A DNA stretch of 7,593 nt from Pseudomonadota bacterium (GCA_027625125.1 JAQBXG010000082.1:1-7593); one strand, 5' to 3'; shown: positions 1 through 6,174, counted from the stretch's first letter. The notes: generated by a model not told the origin, from the letters alone. Made by a program: numbers and translations.

Positions 1-215
1 CCCGGATAACTCGGTTTGCCGGCCAAATCGAAGATTTGGGGCAATCCGGCTTCCGGGATGACGATCACGACGGGGCAGTCGACGGCACGCCCCGAAAATC
101 CCACCGTTCCGCCCGTGTCGAACCCTCTGTCACCGGTCCGGCGGACATCCCGACGTTATTCCCGCCCCGCAGTCAATCGAGATATGGGCATCCCGTAGCC
201 CGCCGGTAGAGGGAC
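1..215. other. Left-edge region with no assignable gene
   Basis: No gene can be named here. Two frames stay open to the left edge. On the minus strand, positions 155 to 3 are open after a TAA at 158-156. The translation includes a protein-like hydrophobic run (CPVVIVIPEAGLPQIFDLAG), and a GTG at 104-102 is a possible but unconvincing start. On the plus strand, positions 3-206 are open and end in TAG at 207-209, but that product is rich in Arg, His and Pro and looks like a reverse-strand shadow. Codon-position GC is coding-like in both frames, so it does not decide. No hairpin with a T-tract is visible after the VOC stop, so no intrinsic terminator can be marked. Confidence 0.3.
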
Positions 216-659
216 TTACGGCGCCATGCCCTTTTTGGCGAGTTCTTCGATTGCCGCCGGGGTTTTCTTCACGTCGACGCCCATGCCGCGCAGGATGTGC
301 GGCGCCTTGGTGAATTGGATGTCGTCATAAGGAACGATCTCGACCCGGTTGCCCCAGGGGTCGCGAAAATTCAGCCGGTTGCCGATCAGTTCGACGCCGA
401 GCTTGGCCAGCGCGCGGCGGACCGGTTCGCGGTCGTCGACGACCAGGCCGAAATGGCGCTGGGCATCGGCTTCCTGGGTGCGGTTCTCGCTCAATTGCAG
501 GAACTGGTCGCCCAGATCGATGAAGGCCTGGCCCTCGCGCCGGGCGCGCAGGGTGAAATCGAAGATCGCGCCGTAGAATTCGAGCGCTTCGTCCACATTG
601 CCGACTTCCAGCACCACATGGTTGATCCCCAGCGCGCGCGCCTTGCCGTGTTCCGTCAT
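216..659 (-). CDS. VOC (glyoxalase/bleomycin-resistance fold) family protein
   Basis: A 147-residue protein with the vicinal-oxygen-chelate fold, in which two beta-alpha-beta-beta-beta modules usually make a metal site that activates vicinal oxygens of the substrate. Module 1 covers about residues 10-57 (GINHVVLEVGNVDEALEFY), and module 2 about 68-112, ending in FRDPWGNRVEIVPYDD. Likely metal ligands by position are His14, Gln55, His69 and Glu107. The 35 residues after module 2 are a Lys/Ala-rich tail. The ATG at 659 follows GGAG at a 6-nt spacing, which supports this start. It lies 66 nt downstream of the antiporter on the same strand. The family covers glyoxalases, dioxygenases, isomerases and antibiotic-binding proteins. 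Nothing here identifies the substrate, so no specific enzyme is named. It is predicted cytoplasmic, with no signal peptide. Confidence 0.85.
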   Translation of the reverse strand: MTEHGKARALGINHVVLEVGNVDEALEFYGAIFDFTLRARREGQAFIDLGDQFLQLSENRTQEADAQRHFGLVVDDREPVRRALAKLGVELIGNRLNFRDPWGNRVEIVPYDDIQFTKAPHILRGMGVDVKKTPAAIEELAKKGMAP

Positions 660-696
660 TTTCGTCTCCGTGGTCGGGTGATTGCGTTCGACATGA

Positions 697-724
697 CATA
701 TAGGTCCCTCGCCGAATAAGCCAA
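697..724 (-). promoter_or_regulatory. Candidate internal promoter for the VOC gene
   Basis: Reading the minus strand, TTGGCT (724-719) and TATATG (702-697) are separated by 16 nt. Each matches 4 of 6 bases of the sigma-70 consensus. A transcript would start near position 690, about 30 nt before the VOC start codon. The elements sit just downstream of the antiporter stop, so the VOC gene could be transcribed on its own as well as by read-through. This is a pattern match only. Confidence 0.3.
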
Positions 725-725
725 A

Positions 726-2012
726 TCAGTCGACCGAACGTTCCCGGTCCGCGGCCATTGGTCCGAACCGGCTGGGCATTTCGCTGACCGGTTTGGCCTC
801 TTCGCAGTCGCCCATGCGGCGCACGATGCCGGCGTACCAGCGCGATGCCGGCGCCGCGGTAAGGCCGTGGGCGAGGATACTCAGAGCCACTGTCAGGATG
901 GTGATCTGTAAAATCTCGTCGCGCAGGGGTATTTGCGCCTCTTCGATGACCAGCAGCGCGAACAGGATCGAGGCCAGCCCGCGCGGTCCGAACCAGCTGA
1001 GAAACAGGGTGGTCGGCCAGCGAACCCCGGTGCCGAACAGCGCCAGCGCCGACGGCACCATGCGGATAAGCGTCAGGCTGAGCAGCGCATAGACGATAAT
1101 CCGCCAGTCGACGCCGCTTGCCAGCGTGGGCAGCAGGACCGCGCCAAACACCAGGAAGGTCAACAGGGTCAGCAGCTGGCCCTCGCTTTCGGCGAATTCG
1201 AACAGGACGGCGCAGTGTCCGCGCACCGTATTGCCTAGCACCAGGCCGGCGATGAAGGCGCTGATAAAACCGTTGCCGCCGATGGTTTCGGCGGCGGCGA
1301 AGGCGATCAGGGCGATGCCCAGCGCGGCCGGCCCCTGCAGCGCCGGAGACATCCAGCCGTTGCCGGCGGCCCGTTCGGCGGCCCGGGCGCCGACCCAGCC
1401 GACGATAATGCCGACAACGGGCCCGAGGATGATCTGCATCGCGCCGAAGCGAATCCAGAAGCCGGCGTCCACGGTGTCGTGCTCTGCATTGGCCAGACTG
1501 GCGAACAGCAGCACGACGGGCAACGCGATGCCGTCGTTGAGGCCGCTTTCGACGTTTATCGTTTGCCGAATGCGGACGGGGACGCGGGGGCTGGAGACCA
1601 CGGCCTGGCCGAGCGCGGCGTCGGTCGGCGCCAGGACGGCGGCGAGCAGGGCCGCCTGCCACAGGGTAAAGCCGGGCAGCAGCAACAGGCCAGCCAAGGT
1701 GCCGGCGACGATTGTCAGCGGCAGACCGCCGACCAGCAGGCGCACGGGCAGATTATGATCGCGGCGGAGCGACTTCAGATCGATCCGCGCAGCGTCGGTA
1801 AACAACACGAAAACAAGGGTGATCTCGGCCAGGGTGTGAACGAAGCCGTTGTCGAAATCGACATCGGCGACCCCGAGAACGGCGCCGCTGATCACCAGCC
1901 CGAAGGCGGCGAAGATCATCGGCGGGGTAATGATGGTGTCGCGCAGCTTGCCCGAGATCATGGCAAACGCCACGAGCCCAACGGCGATGACAAGAAAACT
2001 CTCGGTATTCAT
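726..2012 (-). CDS. CPA1-type (NhaP-like) cation:proton antiporter
   Basis: An integral inner-membrane exchanger of 428 residues, probably trading Na+ or K+ for H+ in pH and salt homeostasis. It shows about 12 hydrophobic segments from residue 5 to about 385. Diagnostic motifs are APTDAALG (128-135, the unwound-helix region), NVESGLND with Asn159-Asp160 (the ND pair typical of electroneutral CPA1 exchangers, where CPA2 has DD), GGNGFISAFIAGLVLGN (245-261) and GPRGLASI (342-349). The tail (about 391-428) is short and charged, with no RCK/TrkA domain. I chose the ATG at 2012. An in-frame ATG at 2054 would add 14 polar residues and overlap the end of nudC, and the 2012 start leaves the usual hydrophobic N-terminus with a weak GGAA seven nucleotides upstream. 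It follows nudC by 23 nt, so co-transcription is likely. Ion specificity cannot be read from the sequence. Confidence 0.9.
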   Translation of the reverse strand: MNTESFLVIAVGLVAFAMISGKLRDTIITPPMIFAAFGLVISGAVLGVADVDFDNGFVHTLAEITLVFVLFTDAARIDLKSLRRDHNLPVRLLVGGLPLTIVAGTLAGLLLLPGFTLWQAALLAAVLAPTDAALGQAVVSSPRVPVRIRQTINVESGLNDGIALPVVLLFASLANAEHDTVDAGFWIRFGAMQIILGPVVGIIVGWVGARAAERAAGNGWMSPALQGPAALGIALIAFAAAETIGGNGFISAFIAGLVLGNTVRGHCAVLFEFAESEGQLLTLLTFLVFGAVLLPTLASGVDWRIIVYALLSLTLIRMVPSALALFGTGVRWPTTLFLSWFGPRGLASILFALLVIEEAQIPLRDEILQITILTVALSILAHGLTAAPASRWYAGIVRRMGDCEEAKPVSEMPSRFGPMAADRERSVD

Positions 2013-2035
2013 GACGCGTTCCGTATCGGTGGCCG

Positions 2036-2950
2036 TTAGCCCTCGGCGAGCCATTCCTCGATCAGGTGGCGGGCGATTGAATCGGCGCGCGGCAGTTGCA
2101 CATCCGAGTCAGGCGTAATCGCTTTCAACGCGTCGCGGCTGAACCACTCCGCGGAATCCAGTTCGGTCGGATCGGGGTGCAAATCGGTGTTCAGGGCGCG
2201 GGCGCGAAACCCGACCATCAAGGATGAGGGAAACGGCCAGGGCTGGGAATGCTGGTAGGTAATTTCCGTCAAATTGACCCCAACCTCCTCGAAGACCTCG
2301 CGCGCGACACAATCCTCCAGGCTTTCGCCGGGTTCGAGAAAGCCGGCAAGGACCGACTGCATACGTGGCGGAAACCGCCCGGCGCGGGCCAGAATTATAT
2401 TGTCTTCATGGTACACGAGCACGATGCAGGCCGAATCGGTGCGCGGAAAATGCACCGCGTTGCAGTCCTTGTCGGTGCAGCGGCGCTGATGTCCGGCCGC
2501 TTCGCTGAGCGTCGGCGCGCCGCAGACGCCGCAAAAGCGATGGCGCTGGTGCCAATAGTTGATGCCGCGGGCATAGGCCAGCAGATTGCCTTCTTCCGGC
2601 GCCATGATCTGGCCGACCTGGCGCAGATCGGCAAATGCGTCTCGATCGCCCAATACGATTTGATCGGCGGGGTTGTCCAGATGACTGATATCGATGCTGA
2701 AATAGGTCGTCTCGCCGATCCGGCCGAGCAGTACCGGCTGGTTATCGCGGTTCGACAAGGCCTCCAGATGGTGGATGTCCAGGTCGACCATCGAGATCGC
2801 ATCGCCGGTGGAGACCAGGCTTTGGCCCCGCCACACGGGAACGACCCGGCTATTCGGCGCGCCCAAGCGGATCGCCAGCCATTCGCTGTCGGCGCGCTGG
2901 TTGGCCGCTCTGTCGAGACTGATGGTGGCGTAGAAGTTTTTGCGGGTCAT
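2036..2950 (-). CDS. nudC: NudC, NAD(H) pyrophosphatase / NAD-RNA decapping Nudix hydrolase
   Basis: A Nudix hydrolase of 304 residues that splits NAD(H) to NMN(H) and AMP; E. coli NudC also removes NAD caps from RNA. An N-terminal NudC-like domain (about 1-130) precedes a zinc ribbon (Cys140, Cys143, Cys158, Cys163). The Nudix box is complete at 203-225 (GFLEPGE, then REVFEEVGV), with catalytic Glu218, Glu221 and Glu222. The NADH-pyrophosphatase signature SQPWPFPSS follows at 235-243, which separates it from other Nudix proteins. I prefer the ATG at 2950. It has AAAAGG seven nucleotides upstream and gives a family-like N-terminus (MTRKNFYATISLDRA). The ATG at 2983 would add 11 residues and lacks a ribosome binding site. 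It is the first gene of the minus-strand group, divergent from ffs. Longer than the 257-residue E. coli protein, mostly through its N-terminal domain. Confidence 0.95.
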   Translation of the reverse strand: MTRKNFYATISLDRAANQRADSEWLAIRLGAPNSRVVPVWRGQSLVSTGDAISMVDLDIHHLEALSNRDNQPVLLGRIGETTYFSIDISHLDNPADQIVLGDRDAFADLRQVGQIMAPEEGNLLAYARGINYWHQRHRFCGVCGAPTLSEAAGHQRRCTDKDCNAVHFPRTDSACIVLVYHEDNIILARAGRFPPRMQSVLAGFLEPGESLEDCVAREVFEEVGVNLTEITYQHSQPWPFPSSLMVGFRARALNTDLHPDPTELDSAEWFSRDALKAITPDSDVQLPRADSIARHLIEEWLAEG

Positions 2951-3008
2951 AGCGGCACCTTTTGTGACGCGTGAAGTTGTCATAATGGGTTGATAGCCGC
3001 AACGCCGG

Positions 3009-3036
3009 ATACTACGCTGGTAGCGGGCAGAAACAA
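3009..3036 (-). promoter_or_regulatory. Candidate nudC promoter
   Basis: On the minus strand TTGTTT (3036-3031) and TAGTAT (3014-3009) are 16 nt apart. The -10 matches four of six consensus bases and the -35 matches three. Transcription would start near 3002, giving a leader of roughly 50 nt before the preferred nudC start. The -35 lies inside the inverted repeat at 3025-3047. The match is weak and based on pattern alone. Confidence 0.3.
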
Positions 3037-3047
3037 GAATTCTGCCC
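3025..3047. repeat. Perfect 8-bp inverted repeat, candidate operator
   Basis: GGGCAGAA (3025-3032) and TTCTGCCC (3040-3047) are exact reverse complements separated by seven bases. A second, overlapping palindrome AGAATTCT lies at 3036-3043. No T-tract follows on either strand, and the site lies between divergent transcripts, so a terminator is unlikely. Its overlap with the candidate nudC -35 fits a protein-binding site, but no known regulator motif is recognised. Confidence 0.4.
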
Positions 3048-3074
3048 TTGACCGGTTCCGCCGGGCGAGCGATC

Positions 3075-3083
3075 TGGTATAGT
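3075..3083 (+). promoter_or_regulatory. Extended -10 promoter element for ffs
   Basis: TGGTATAGT fits the extended -10 pattern (TG, one base, then TATAGT at 3078-3083, five of six consensus bases). It ends 6 nt before the predicted 5' end of the SRP RNA at 3090, the expected distance. No good -35 lies at 16-18 nt. A TTGACC at 3048-3053 is 24 nt away, which is too far for normal use, so the extended -10 may compensate. Confidence 0.5.
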
Positions 3084-3089
3084 GGCTAT

Positions 3090-3187
3090 GGAAGGTCGGG
3101 CGGACGGGCCTCTCGCGAACCCGGTCAGGTCCGGAAGGAAGCAGCCGCAACGAGTTTCGCCCGGGTCGTATTCAAACCGGCCTTCCA
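3090..3187 (+). ncRNA. ffs: Signal recognition particle RNA, small bacterial type (4.5S)
   Basis: A 98-nt RNA that pairs with Ffh to form the signal recognition particle, which delivers nascent membrane proteins to FtsY at the inner membrane. The conserved domain IV is plain: GTCAGGTCCGGAAGGAAGCA begins at 3124, with the GGAA tetraloop at 3133-3136 closed by TCC/GGA and flanked by the Ffh-binding internal loop. The ends pair: 3090-3099 (GGAAGGTCGG) with 3178-3187 (CCGGCCTTCC), ten base pairs including one G-U wobble, giving the expected long hairpin. The ends are inferred from this pairing. It lies 43 nt upstream of dnaX on the same strand with no intrinsic terminator in between. Confidence 0.95.
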
Positions 3188-3230
3188 CTTCGATCCCTGA
3201 AACCCCCGACCAAGGGGCTCGCTAAAGCCG
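3188..3230 (+). promoter_or_regulatory. ffs-dnaX spacer with weak hairpin over the only SD-like sequence
   Basis: The spacer holds CCCC (3204-3207) and GGGG (3214-3217), able to form a 4-bp stem with a six-base loop. The right arm belongs to AAGGGG (3212-3217), the only Shine-Dalgarno-like run before the dnaX ATG. Its 13-nt spacing is longer than optimal. No T-tract follows, so this is not an intrinsic terminator for ffs. Read-through from ffs into dnaX is therefore possible. Confidence 0.3.
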
Positions 3231-5225
3231 ATGCAAGCCGACTCCGACGACCTGGCGCCGAACGATTTGTTGCCCGACGACGCCACGGATGACGGGGGCG
3301 ACGCGGCTGTTTCTGCCGACGGCAGCCCGACGGTCGACGACGCCAACCAATCGAGCTTTCTCGACGCGCCGGCCCCGGTTTCGGAGCCGGCCCCGGTAGC
3401 AGCCGTCGCGCCGCCATCGACGGGCGCGGCCGCCCGGAGCGACGCTGCCGCCGGCGACTATGTGGTGTTGGCGCGCAAATACCGACCGCAAAATTTCGAC
3501 GAATTGATCGGCCAGGACGCCCTGGTGCAGACCCTGACCAACGCCTTCAAGCTCGACCGGGTAGCGCACGCCTTTATTTTGACCGGGGTGCGCGGGGTCG
3601 GCAAGACGACGACGGCGCGGATCATCGCCAAATGTCTGAACGCCACCGACGGACCGACCATCACCCCCGCGGCGGACGACGAGCAATGCCTGGCGATTGC
3701 CCAGGACCGTCATCCCGACGTCATCGAGGTCGATGCGGCGAGCCGCACCGGGGTCGACGATATTCGCGAGATCCTCGATGGGGTGCGCTATCGGCCGGTT
3801 TTCGGCCGCTACAAAGTCTACATCATCGATGAAGTGCACATGCTGTCGCGCAACGCCTTCAACGCCTTGCTGAAGACCCTGGAAGAGCCGCCGGATCATG
3901 TGAAGTTCATCTTCGCGACTACCGAAATTCGCAAGGTGCCGGTCACCGTCCTGTCGCGCTGCCAGCGGTTCGACTTGCGCCGGGTCGGCGCGGAAGAGCT
4001 GCTGCGCCATTTTAGCGAGATCGCGGTGAAAGAATCTGCGGCGATCGATGAGGGCGCGCTGCGGCTTATTGCGCGCGCCGCCGACGGCTCGGTGCGTGAC
4101 GGCCTGTCGCTGCTCGACCAGGCGATCGCCGCCTACGGCTCCGGCGGGGCGACCGCCAGCGAAGCCGAGGTGAGCGAGATGCTGGGGCTCGCCGACGCCA
4201 GCGGGGTCTATGATTTGTTCGAGGCGGTAATGGCCGGACGCACGGATGACGCGCTGTCGGGCCTGCGCACGCTCTACGATTCGGGCGCCGATCCCATCGC
4301 GATTCTGCAGGATCTGCTCGGGCTCAGCCATTGGCTCACCCGGGTTAAACTGGTGCCAAAAACCGCCGATGATTTGACCGTCTCGGAGGTCGAGCGGACC
4401 CGGGGCCGCGCGCTGGCTGAACAGCTCCCGGTCTCGGTGTTGTCGCGGGCGTGGCAGATTTTACTCAAAGGGTTGGGCGAGGCGCAGCGGGCGCCGATCG
4501 CCCTGCCGGCGGTCGAGATGGTGTTGATCCGCCTGGCCTACGCCGCCGATCTGCCGTCACCGGCCGATATCGTGGCGCGCCTGGGGGACGGCGCGGGAAC
4601 GCCCGCCGCCGCTCCGGCGTCGAATTCTGCCACGGCATCGAACGGCGGCTCGACAGCGCTATCCAGTGCGCCGCCGACCGGCGCGTCCATGGCGGCGTCC
4701 TCCTCCGCCACACCGCAGGCGACGATGGCGGCGGTGGCGCCTGAATTCGAGCCGGCGCCCGAGATGGTGAATGCGGCCGCGCCGGACCCGGCGACGTTTC
4801 GTGATCTCATCGCCCTGTTCGCCGAGAAGCGTGAAATCCAGATCCGCAATCACCTCTATATGAACGTTCATCTGATCGCCTACGAGCCGGGACGCCTGGA
4901 GTTCCGGCCGAACGATTCGGCGCCGGGTAATCTGGCCGGCGAGGTGTTGAACTATTTGCGCGATTGGCGCGGCGCCCATTGGTCGGTCAGCGTATCGGGC
5001 GAGGTGGGTGATCCGACGCTGGCCGAGCAGGATTCGACCCACGAACAGGCGGAGCGGACGGCGGCGGCCCAAGATCCGGTGGTCCGCGCGGCGCTGGAGA
5101 TTTTTGCCGGATCGCGCATCGAGCGCGTGGTCAGCCGCGAGGGCGCCGATGTTGCGCTCGCCGGCGACGATGGCGGCTACGTAGACCCTGACGACGACTT
5201 AGACGGTGAGGATAGCGACTCATGA
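3231..5225 (+). CDS. dnaX: DNA polymerase III subunit tau (clamp-loader ATPase DnaX)
   Basis: A 664-residue AAA+ ATPase that loads the sliding clamp and ties polymerase cores and helicase into the replisome. Residues 1-76 are an acidic Asp/Ala/Pro-rich extension. The conserved part starts at YVVLARKYRPQNFDELIGQ (77-95). Walker A is GVRGVGKTT (119-127), Walker B IIDE (198-201), SRC arginine finger 242-244, and sensor 2 GSVRD with Arg289. Domain III runs to about 440. An Ala/Ser/Thr/Pro linker (about 452-520) leads to a tau-type C-terminal domain (about 520-640) and an acidic tail. Three of four zinc-ligand positions of E. coli DnaX are replaced, leaving Cys153. The length resembles full tau (643 in E. 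coli). The ATG at 3231 is the first start after an in-frame TGA at 3198, and the codon pattern supports it, though the SD is weak. It overlaps ybaB by four bases. Confidence 0.97.
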   Translation: MQADSDDLAPNDLLPDDATDDGGDAAVSADGSPTVDDANQSSFLDAPAPVSEPAPVAAVAPPSTGAAARSDAAAGDYVVLARKYRPQNFDELIGQDALVQTLTNAFKLDRVAHAFILTGVRGVGKTTTARIIAKCLNATDGPTITPAADDEQCLAIAQDRHPDVIEVDAASRTGVDDIREILDGVRYRPVFGRYKVYIIDEVHMLSRNAFNALLKTLEEPPDHVKFIFATTEIRKVPVTVLSRCQRFDLRRVGAEELLRHFSEIAVKESAAIDEGALRLIARAADGSVRDGLSLLDQAIAAYGSGGATASEAEVSEMLGLADASGVYDLFEAVMAGRTDDALSGLRTLYDSGADPIAILQDLLGLSHWLTRVKLVPKTADDLTVSEVERTRGRALAEQLPVSVLSRAWQILLKGLGEAQRAPIALPAVEMVLIRLAYAADLPSPADIVARLGDGAGTPAAAPASNSATASNGGSTALSSAPPTGASMAASSSATPQATMAAVAPEFEPAPEMVNAAAPDPATFRDLIALFAEKREIQIRNHLYMNVHLIAYEPGRLEFRPNDSAPGNLAGEVLNYLRDWRGAHWSVSVSGEVGDPTLAEQDSTHEQAERTAAAQDPVVRAALEIFAGSRIERVVSREGADVALAGDDGGYVDPDDDLDGEDSDS

Positions 5226-5548
5226 AAAATATCGGCCAGATGCTCAAGCAGGCCCAGCAAATGCAGTCGAAGATGACGGAGATGCAGGAGCGGTTAGCGG
5301 ATACGATTGTAGAAGGGATCTCCGGCGCCGGGCTCGTGACGGTGTCCCTGAACGGCAAAGGCGAGATGCAGGCGATCAAAGTCGATCCGTCGCTGCTGAA
5401 ACCGGACGAGGCCGAGATACTCGAAGACCTCATCGTCGCCGCCCACGCCGACGCCAAGGGCAAGGCCGAAGCCAAGGCGGCCGAAGCCATGAAGGAACTC
5501 ACTGGCGGGATCGAACTGCCGCCCGGCATGAGCTTGCCCTTCGGTTAG
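5222..5548 (+). CDS. ybaB: YbaB/EbfC family nucleoid-associated protein
   Basis: A 108-residue DNA-binding protein of usual family length. Homologues form dimers with a tweezer-like shape and bind DNA, and they are linked to nucleoid organisation and sometimes to recombination. An N-terminal amphipathic helix rich in Gln, Met and Lys (about 5-28) is followed by the beta region VTVSLNGKGEMQAIKVDPSL (39-58), a second long helix (about 62-93) and the typical tail GGIELPPGMSLPFG (95-108). Its ATG overlaps the dnaX TGA as ATGA, and GAGG inside the dnaX end (5208-5211) lies 10 nt upstream, so translational coupling is expected. The dnaX-ybaB-recR order is conserved across many bacteria. Sure of the family; the exact role here is inferred. 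Confidence 0.95.
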   Translation: MKNIGQMLKQAQQMQSKMTEMQERLADTIVEGISGAGLVTVSLNGKGEMQAIKVDPSLLKPDEAEILEDLIVAAHADAKGKAEAKAAEAMKELTGGIELPPGMSLPFG

Positions 5549-5572
5549 CGGTCGCTGCCGCGTTCGCCCGAC

Positions 5573-6166
5573 ATGTCCGCTCCCGAAATCGACCGTCTGA
5601 TCGAATTGCTCGCCAAGCTGCCCGGATTGGGCCCGCGTTCGGCGCGGCGCGTGGCGCTGCATCTGCTCAAGCGGCCGGCGCAATTGATGACGCCGTTGGC
5701 CGAGGCCCTGTCGTCGACCGCGCGGGCGATCTCCACCTGTCAGGTCTGCGGCAATGTCGACACCACGGACCCCTGCCGCATCTGTGCCCACTCCGAACGC
5801 GACCCTGCCATTATCTGCGTGGTCGAGGAGGTCGCCGATTTGTGGGCGATCGAGCGAACCGGGGTCCATCGCGGCCGCTATCACGTGTTGGGCGGCACAT
5901 TGTCGGCGCTCGACGGGGTCAACCCGGAAGACCTGAATATCGGAAAATTGGTCGCGCGCGCCGGCGATCCCGCGGTGACGGAGGTGATACTGGCGACCAA
6001 CGCGACCGTCGCCGGACAAACCACGGCCCATTACATCATGGAGCGCCTGTCTTCCGCCGGCGTAAAGGTGTCGCGGCTGGCCCACGGGGTGCCCGTCGGC
6101 GGCGAGCTCGACTATCTCGATGACGGTACTCTGACGGCGGCCATGAAAAGCCGCCGTCCCCTGTAA
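5573..6166 (+). CDS. recR: Recombination mediator protein RecR
   Basis: A 197-residue protein of normal length that works with RecO (and RecF) to load RecA on SSB-coated single-stranded DNA in gap repair. A helix-hairpin-helix region (about 8-30, LPGLGPRSARRVALHLL) is followed by a four-cysteine zinc finger (Cys56, Cys59, Cys68, Cys71), a Toprim domain starting at CVVEEVADLWAIERTG (82-97), and the C-terminal Walker-B-like segment GGELDYLDDGTL (176-187). All expected elements are present. It starts 24 nt after ybaB in the same reading frame. There is no evident Shine-Dalgarno, and no other usual start codon lies between the ybaB stop and this ATG, so reinitiation after ybaB is likely. The last codons form a GC-rich hairpin. 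Confidence 0.97.
   Translation: MSAPEIDRLIELLAKLPGLGPRSARRVALHLLKRPAQLMTPLAEALSSTARAISTCQVCGNVDTTDPCRICAHSERDPAIICVVEEVADLWAIERTGVHRGRYHVLGGTLSALDGVNPEDLNIGKLVARAGDPAVTEVILATNATVAGQTTAHYIMERLSSAGVKVSRLAHGVPVGGELDYLDDGTLTAAMKSRRPL
6133..6158 (+). repeat. Perfect 9-bp inverted repeat (hairpin) at the recR 3' end
   Basis: GACGGCGGC (6133-6141) and GCCGCCGTC (6150-6158) pair perfectly around an eight-base loop. Eight of the nine pairs are G-C. It ends just before the recR stop codon. No T-tract follows, so it is not a standard intrinsic terminator. It could slow ribosomes, protect the mRNA 3' end or assist termination, or be a by-product of Ala/Arg codons. Confidence 0.4.
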
Positions 6167-6174
6167 ACGTGCCT

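Noticed and set aside
325..1662. Long open minus-strand frame of about 445 codons overlapping the antiporter and VOC genes
   Set aside because: The product is dominated by Arg, Pro and Gly with no recognisable domain. It is the out-of-frame shadow of two well-supported genes in GC-rich DNA.
2013..2054. Upstream ATG at 2054 as the antiporter start
   Set aside because: It would add 14 polar residues before a typical membrane-protein N-terminus and overlap nudC; the ATG at 2012 fits better.
2249..2974. Open plus-strand frame of about 241 codons antisense to nudC
   Set aside because: The minus-strand frame has a full zinc ribbon, Nudix box and SQPWPFP motif; the plus frame has no recognisable features.
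3048..3053. TTGACC as the -35 of the ffs promoter
   Set aside because: The distance to the TATAGT -10 is 24 nt, far beyond the usual 16-18. No good -10 lies at the correct distance (GATCTG at 17 nt).
3222..4331. Open minus-strand frame of about 369 codons antisense to dnaX
   Set aside because: It lies opposite the strongly conserved dnaX ATPase domain; composition is that of a reverse-strand shadow and no family is recognisable.
4358..4362. Run of five A in dnaX as a possible frameshift slip site
   Set aside because: In the reading frame it is CCA AAA ACC, which does not fit the X XXY YYZ heptamer pattern and does not resemble the E. coli site.
5206..6123. Open plus-strand frame of about 305 codons across ybaB and recR
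   Set aside because: The product is very Arg-rich and overlaps two certain genes in another frame.
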